Assembly: GCA_910588755.1 (NCBI GenBank)
Contig: CAJUQZ010000088.1
Span: forward strand, 1-18,316
DNA: 18,316 nt
Source: an uncultured Lachnospiraceae bacterium
Lineage (GTDB): Bacteria > Bacillota > Clostridia > Lachnospirales > Lachnospiraceae
Reading direction: 5' to 3'
Position 1 is the stretch's first letter, and every line of letters begins with the position of its first letter. A model generated the notes under the pieces. It was not told the origin of the DNA. It searched no databases and worked only from the letters and a program-made list of their open reading frames with translations. Below, piece by piece: positions 14,677 through 18,316 of the stretch. Both the position numbers and the translations under genes were made by a program.

Positions 14677-16498
14677 CCTTCGCCTCCTTGTAGTATTTGC
14701 TCTGAACCTCAAACAGTTCCCCGTACTTCCCGTTGGCCGCCATCAGCTCGTCATGGGAGCCGGTTTCTGCGATGCGGGCGCCGTCGAGCAGAAAAATGCG
14801 GTCGCAGAATCTCGTCGATGCCAGGCGGTGGGAGATAAATATGGACGTCGCCTTCGCCGCGATCCGGTGATAACTGCGGTACATCCTGTCCTCAGCGATG
14901 GGGTCCAGTGCCGCCGTGGGCTCGTCGAGAATGATGCAGGGTGGATTTTTGTATAAAAGCCGTGCCAGCAGGAGCTTCTGGGTCTCCCCGCCAGAGAGGT
15001 CTATGCCGTCTTCGTGCTGGTTCCTGAATAAAGGGGTGTCCGCCCCTCTGGGGAGGGACGCAATCTTTTCTGTCAGTCCTGCCAGTTCAATGCAGCTGCG
15101 GATCCTGTCCCTGTCAATGTCCTCCGAAGCCGAGGCAGCGATATTTTGCGCAATAGATAATGGCAGGATATTGAATTTCTGCGGTACGATGCCAAACAAC
15201 GAATACATTTCGTCCCGGTTGTACTCGTATAAGGTATGCCCGTCTAACAGGATTTCGCCCTCGTCCGGCAGAAGCATGCCGCACATCAGCATGGTCAGCG
15301 TGGTCTTTCCGGCGCCGTTTAGCCCCACAAGGGCAATCTTCTCCCCCGCATTGATCCGGAAGGATACATTGTCAAGCGTCTTTTTTTCGCCCTCGGGATA
15401 TCTGTAGGATACATTCCTGAATTCTATGGAGAAGGGCTGTTTGGGGATCGGAATGCCTGTGCTCCGGTTGAGCCTGTCCTCTATTTCCATCGCCTCACGG
15501 AAATCGGATACCTGCATCGCGCCGTCAAAGATCCTGTTCAGGATATCCAGGATACTGCCCATCACTCCCGAAAGGGACGTGATCGCCGAAAAATACAGGA
15601 CAAACGAGGCAGCGTTCACGTTTCCCTGCACGGCCTGTGCGATCAGGAAGGCATATGCCGCCCCGTCGCGGACCAGGATGACAAGAAAGTTTATCATGGC
15701 AGTGAGGACGGCGCGGCGCTCTGTCTTTTTCTTCTCCGCCAGACGCAGGCCAAGCAGATGTGCCAGAAGGTCATGCAGAAATTGTTTCATGCCATACAGC
15801 CGGATGTCCTTGGCATAGCTAAAATCATCGGAAAATGTCCAGGTGATGCAGTTGATTTTTTTCTCAAGGGCATAGCGCACGTCCCGGTCTGCCCAGTTTT
15901 TATCCCGCTCCCATTTTGCCATGACGGCATTCAGTGCGGCGCCTATGGCAAGCAGCAGGATAATGGCAGGGTGCAGCAGAGAAATTACAGCCCCGAACAA
16001 CAGGAAGTTGAGAATCTGTGACAGCATATTGGAGAAATCCATCGGAAAGTGCACCCCGGCAGTGTGATTGTTTTCAGTCGCCTTGTCTCCGCGTTCATTC
16101 CATTTCTGCACTTCGGGGTCGTAATCATGATACCAGTCCCGCTCCCTTCTGTGTTTGAGCCAGATATACTGCATGTTTTTCAGGACATAAAATTCCGAGC
16201 TGTTAATCTTCGTGGAAATGATGTTGTTGGAAATATTGCACAAAAGCTGTGCAAGCAGCAGGCCGGCAATCACCAGCGCAACCGTTGAGAAGCTGTCCGA
16301 CTTCTGCAGTACCGCGAGCATGGCAGGCGGGGAGTAGAGCGTCAGCGCCGAGAGCGCAAGGGACAGGGGAACGGTAAAAATCCCTGCGAACACCAGTTCC
16401 CGTTCGTTTTTCCACATCAGGCTGTAAATATATCCCACACAGGAAAGCAGCCCGTATTTGGGTTTACGTTTTGGTTCTTTTTGTTTTGTCTGTTTCAT
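14660..16498 (-). CDS. ABC exporter half-transporter (membrane domain + ATPase), first subunit
   Basis: A 612-residue half-transporter. A basic N-terminus (KQTKQKEPKRKPK) precedes about six helices from 35 to 330. The ATPase domain has Walker A GLNGAGKT at 392-399, Q-loop Gln440, signature LSGGE at 501-505, Walker B CIILDEP at 521-527 with Glu526, D-loop ALDP, and switch His557. All ATPase residues are intact. It lacks any peptidase C39 domain, so it is not a leader-cleaving bacteriocin exporter. It overlaps the second subunit gene by 17 bases. AGGAGA is 14 bases before the ATG, rather far; no better start is available. The operon lies just downstream of the terminator of the LytTR/GHKL operon, in the same direction, and may be under its control. 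Confidence 0.9.
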   Translation of the reverse strand: MKQTKQKEPKRKPKYGLLSCVGYIYSLMWKNERELVFAGIFTVPLSLALSALTLYSPPAMLAVLQKSDSFSTVALVIAGLLLAQLLCNISNNIISTKINSSEFYVLKNMQYIWLKHRRERDWYHDYDPEVQKWNERGDKATENNHTAGVHFPMDFSNMLSQILNFLLFGAVISLLHPAIILLLAIGAALNAVMAKWERDKNWADRDVRYALEKKINCITWTFSDDFSYAKDIRLYGMKQFLHDLLAHLLGLRLAEKKKTERRAVLTAMINFLVILVRDGAAYAFLIAQAVQGNVNAASFVLYFSAITSLSGVMGSILDILNRIFDGAMQVSDFREAMEIEDRLNRSTGIPIPKQPFSIEFRNVSYRYPEGEKKTLDNVSFRINAGEKIALVGLNGAGKTTLTMLMCGMLLPDEGEILLDGHTLYEYNRDEMYSLFGIVPQKFNILPLSIAQNIAASASEDIDRDRIRSCIELAGLTEKIASLPRGADTPLFRNQHEDGIDLSGGETQKLLLARLLYKNPPCIILDEPTAALDPIAEDRMYRSYHRIAAKATSIFISHRLASTRFCDRIFLLDGARIAETGSHDELMAANGKYGELFEVQSKYYKEAKENDME

Positions 16499-16561
16499 CG
16501 TATATCGATATGTCTCCTCTCGATCAGAATCTGTGTCCGTTTATTCATGTGCCTCAATATC

Positions 16562-16597
16562 CTTTAACAGTATGATACACCCACTTTAAAATAAAAA
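16562..16597 (-). promoter_or_regulatory. Promoter region of the ABC exporter pair with possible LytTR direct repeat
   Basis: On the - strand, -10 CATACT (16569-16574) stands 17 bp after a weak TTTTTA (16592-16597). Two similar 9-mers, ATTTTAAAG (16584-16592) and CTGTTAAAG (16562-16570), are seven of nine identical with a 22-bp period. That is the spacing of LytTR-family direct repeats, but the match to the AgrA/VirR consensus is only partial. Confidence 0.3.
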
Positions 16598-16639
16598 AGC
16601 ATTTCGCAGCCCAAAAGTTATTTTCGGTGAACGAAATGC
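16588..16639 (-). terminator. Rho-independent terminator of the LytTR/GHKL operon
   Basis: On the - strand GCATTTCG (from 16639) pairs perfectly with CGAAATGC (ending 16599) over 8 bp, followed directly by TTTTTTATTTT. It lies about 60 bases after the kinase stop codon. The loop is large (25 bases), but the T-run makes the call good. Confidence 0.7.
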
Positions 16640-16700
16640 AGATGTTATTGATATGTTCTTGCCATGAACTGCCGCAAGATGGCAAAATCAAGAAGATTTT

Positions 16701-17363
16701 TCAAACACGCTCTAAGGGAATTAACAGCTCCGCCGTAAACCCGCCGTCCTCGCTGTCCGCCGAGAACAGGCCGTCGTATTTTCTGACAAGGCTCTCTACC
16801 CGGACGAGGCCAAGCCCGTGCTGCGTTCCTTTCTCAGAGAGGAACAGGCCCCTGCGCTTGTCGCGTTTTTTTCCGGCGGCGTTGGTGAATGCCAGGTAGA
16901 GCTGGGTATTTTTCCGGCCGATATAGATGCGGATAAAACGGTTTTCCAGCGGAAGTTTTTTGTTCTCCTCGATAGCGTTGTCCAGCAGGTTTCCGATGAT
17001 GGCGCACAGATCCACGTCTGTGACAGGCGTTCCTTCTGGGAGCTTTGCCTTGACATTGACCGCAATCCCGTTCTGCGCCGCGATGTTTAGTTTGCCGTTC
17101 AGGATCGCATCGATCATGACGCGGCCGGTTTTGACGGTGGTGTCCACCTGTGTCAGATCGTCGTTGAGCTGGCGAAGATAGGCGTTCACTTCCTCGTACC
17201 GCCCCAGCGCCATGCTCGCCTGCAGTGCCTGTATATGGTTGTGGTAATCGTGCCGCCAGCCCCGCATCTTTGTGTACATCGACTCCACTTCCTCGCAGTA
17301 TTTCAGGAGCAGGCTGCTCTGATAATCCTCAATCCGTCTGTCAATCAATCTCTGTAGCAACAT
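16701..17363 (-). CDS. GHKL (AgrC/HPK10-like) sensor kinase without membrane domain
   Basis: A 220-residue protein that consists only of the kinase part. The phospho-acceptor motif is RHDYHNHIQ with His38, the N-box NLLDNAIEE has Asn125 and Asp128, and the G-box GTQHGLGLVRVE is at about 179-190. AgrC-type kinases of this class normally have about 430 residues with an N-terminal membrane sensor; here there is only a 35-residue helical segment before the His domain. The start (ATG, GGAGG five bases upstream) and the position 22 bases after the response regulator gene argue that the short form is natural. It would phosphorylate that regulator. The signal must come from inside the cell or through a partner protein. 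Confidence 0.9.
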   Translation of the reverse strand: MLLQRLIDRRIEDYQSSLLLKYCEEVESMYTKMRGWRHDYHNHIQALQASMALGRYEEVNAYLRQLNDDLTQVDTTVKTGRVMIDAILNGKLNIAAQNGIAVNVKAKLPEGTPVTDVDLCAIIGNLLDNAIEENKKLPLENRFIRIYIGRKNTQLYLAFTNAAGKKRDKRRGLFLSEKGTQHGLGLVRVESLVRKYDGLFSADSEDGGFTAELLIPLERV

Positions 17364-17385
17364 AATAACCTCCTGCTTTTATCCA

Positions 17386-18087
17386 TTAAAAAAGGCGTAT
17401 GATTTCCTTTCCAATCCTGTCTGCCATTCCCCTGCTGATGGGAATTTCCTCACCGTTTTTGAGCAGTACGCCGCTGCTTTTGATGCGTGTGATATGGCGA
17501 AGGTTGACGCAGAATGACCGCTGGCATTTGAAAAAAAATTTGTCCAGCTCCGCCACGGTTTCGGCAAAGGACTGTTTCATCCGGTAAATGCCGTCAAATG
17601 TGTGGATCAGCACATACTGCTTCTGCGCTTCGACATAGAGTATCTGCGAGAGCGGGACAAAATCCGTCCTTCGGTCGTAAGTTAAACACAGCCGCTTCTC
17701 TGTCTTTCTCAGGTTTGCGGCGGCTTTGTCCAGTACCGTGTGCAGCTTTTCGCACGAAACCGGCTTCAGGAGATAGTGCACCGCGGCGACCTCATATCCT
17801 TCCGCGATAAAATCAGGATAGCCTGTGATAAACACGATCTGAACGGCATCGTTCTGCGAACGGATTTTTTTGGCGAGGTCTACGCCGTTCATCGCCCCCA
17901 TTTCAATGTCCAAAAGAAGTATGTCAAAGGCCGGCTCCTCTTCGTACTGAAATAAAAACGCCTCCGCGGACGGGAATGCGTGAATATCCGCCTCATGTCC
18001 GGCGGATTCTGCCCAGCGTGTGACAAGGGCGGATATATATTCTGTATCGGCAGAATTGTCATCTACAATAGAAATTTTATAATACAT
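17386..18087 (-). CDS. LytTR-family (AgrA/VirR-like) response regulator
   Basis: A 233-residue two-domain regulator. The receiver domain, 1 to about 120, has the acidic pair Asp9-Asp10, phospho-acceptor Asp60 in LLLDIEMG, Thr88 in FITGY and Lys108 in LLKPV. The LytTR DNA-binding domain covers about 136-230 (from LTYDRRTDFVPLSQILYVEA to HITRIKSSGVLLKNGEEIPIS), with the family-typical F.R..RS...N pattern as FFKCQRSFCVNL. The gene precedes the GHKL kinase in one operon. Regulators of this class bind direct repeats spaced about 21-22 bp and often control neighbouring exporters or peptide systems. AGGA lies 12 bases before the ATG. Identity is secure; targets are inferred. Confidence 0.94.
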   Translation of the reverse strand: MYYKISIVDDNSADTEYISALVTRWAESAGHEADIHAFPSAEAFLFQYEEEPAFDILLLDIEMGAMNGVDLAKKIRSQNDAVQIVFITGYPDFIAEGYEVAAVHYLLKPVSCEKLHTVLDKAAANLRKTEKRLCLTYDRRTDFVPLSQILYVEAQKQYVLIHTFDGIYRMKQSFAETVAELDKFFFKCQRSFCVNLRHITRIKSSGVLLKNGEEIPISRGMADRIGKEIIRLF

Positions 18088-18108
18088 GGGGCAAATGTCC
18101 TATAATAT

Positions 18109-18136
18109 ATTAATACATAATCGGGTTCCAAACCAA
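18109..18136 (-). promoter_or_regulatory. Possible promoter of the LytTR/GHKL operon
   Basis: On the - strand, -35 TTGGTT (18131-18136), 16-bp spacer, -10 ATTAAT (18109-18114), about 20 bases before the response regulator ATG. A nearby TATTAT is an alternative -10. The rest of 18137-18281 shows no gene. Confidence 0.35.
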
Positions 18137-18281
18137 TCCAGCTGTCGTCCAGTTCCTTATTATTTGATACCTCCGCAAAACAACGCGCTGTCCGGAACCA
18201 GATCGGTCAGAAATAAAGTATATCACATTCCTGCGCGACTGTCTATTCCCTCACTTTTGGGACCGGAAAAAACGTAACAGT

Positions 18282-18297
18282 TCAGCCTTTCGGCTGA
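18282..18297. terminator. Stem-loop at the right edge
   Basis: TCAGCC (18282-18287) and GGCTGA (18292-18297) form a perfect 6-bp stem; on the - strand the loop is GAAA, a stable GNRA loop, and TTTTTT follows nine bases later. It may be the terminator of a - strand gene beyond the window, but the T-run is too far for a confident call. Confidence 0.3.
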
Positions 18298-18316
18298 CCT
18301 AACGGGCATTGCACCG

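Noticed and set aside
14660..16498. Peptidase-containing bacteriocin exporter (C39)
   Set aside because: No N-terminal C39 Cys/His peptidase domain is present; the protein starts with a basic tail and membrane helices.

Overview
The window looks like chromosomal DNA of a Gram-positive, low-to-mid-GC anaerobe of the Clostridia, most likely Lachnospiraceae. The grounds are strong AGGAGG-type ribosome binding sites, TTG starts with good Shine-Dalgarno sequences, a LytTR regulator paired with an AgrC-like GHKL kinase, an Rpn-type nuclease gene of the kind common in that family, and a NatB permease fused to a CPBP protease. No rRNA, tRNA, CRISPR array, integrase or intact insertion sequence is visible.

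Layout. (1) 61-3852, + strand: an XRE-type regulator behind an AT-rich promoter full of repeats, a four-helix membrane protein, and a NatA/NatB-like ABC transporter whose permease carries a CPBP intramembrane protease domain at its C-terminus. A 14-bp perfect stem-loop follows. (2) 4131-5207, - strand: a membrane-anchored alpha/beta hydrolase with its own promoter. (3) 5343-7793, - strand: a three-gene ABC-2 exporter (ATPase with a TTG start plus two different six-helix permeases). (4) 8058-8861, - strand: an Rpn-family nuclease gene broken by two compensating one-base indels. (5) 9206-12778, + strand: a nucleotidyltransferase, two SAM-dependent methyltransferases and a GNAT acetyltransferase, with unusual leaders: a nested palindrome around the predicted transcription start, 12-bp and 15-bp tandem repeats, and a possible Arg-rich leader peptide containing RLRF. 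(6) 12793-16498, - strand: a two-gene, probably heterodimeric ABC exporter. (7) 16701-18087, - strand: a LytTR response regulator and a GHKL kinase without membrane segments, ending in a clear rho-independent terminator just upstream of the exporter operon.

How they may work together (inference): three separate ABC export systems, a set of group-transfer enzymes of types often used to modify drugs, and two local regulators suggest an accessory region for defence against antimicrobial compounds or export of small molecules. The LytTR/GHKL pair may control the neighbouring exporter. Substrates cannot be read from the sequence. The most interesting untested element is the candidate leader peptide at 10320-10358, upstream of the first methyltransferase gene.
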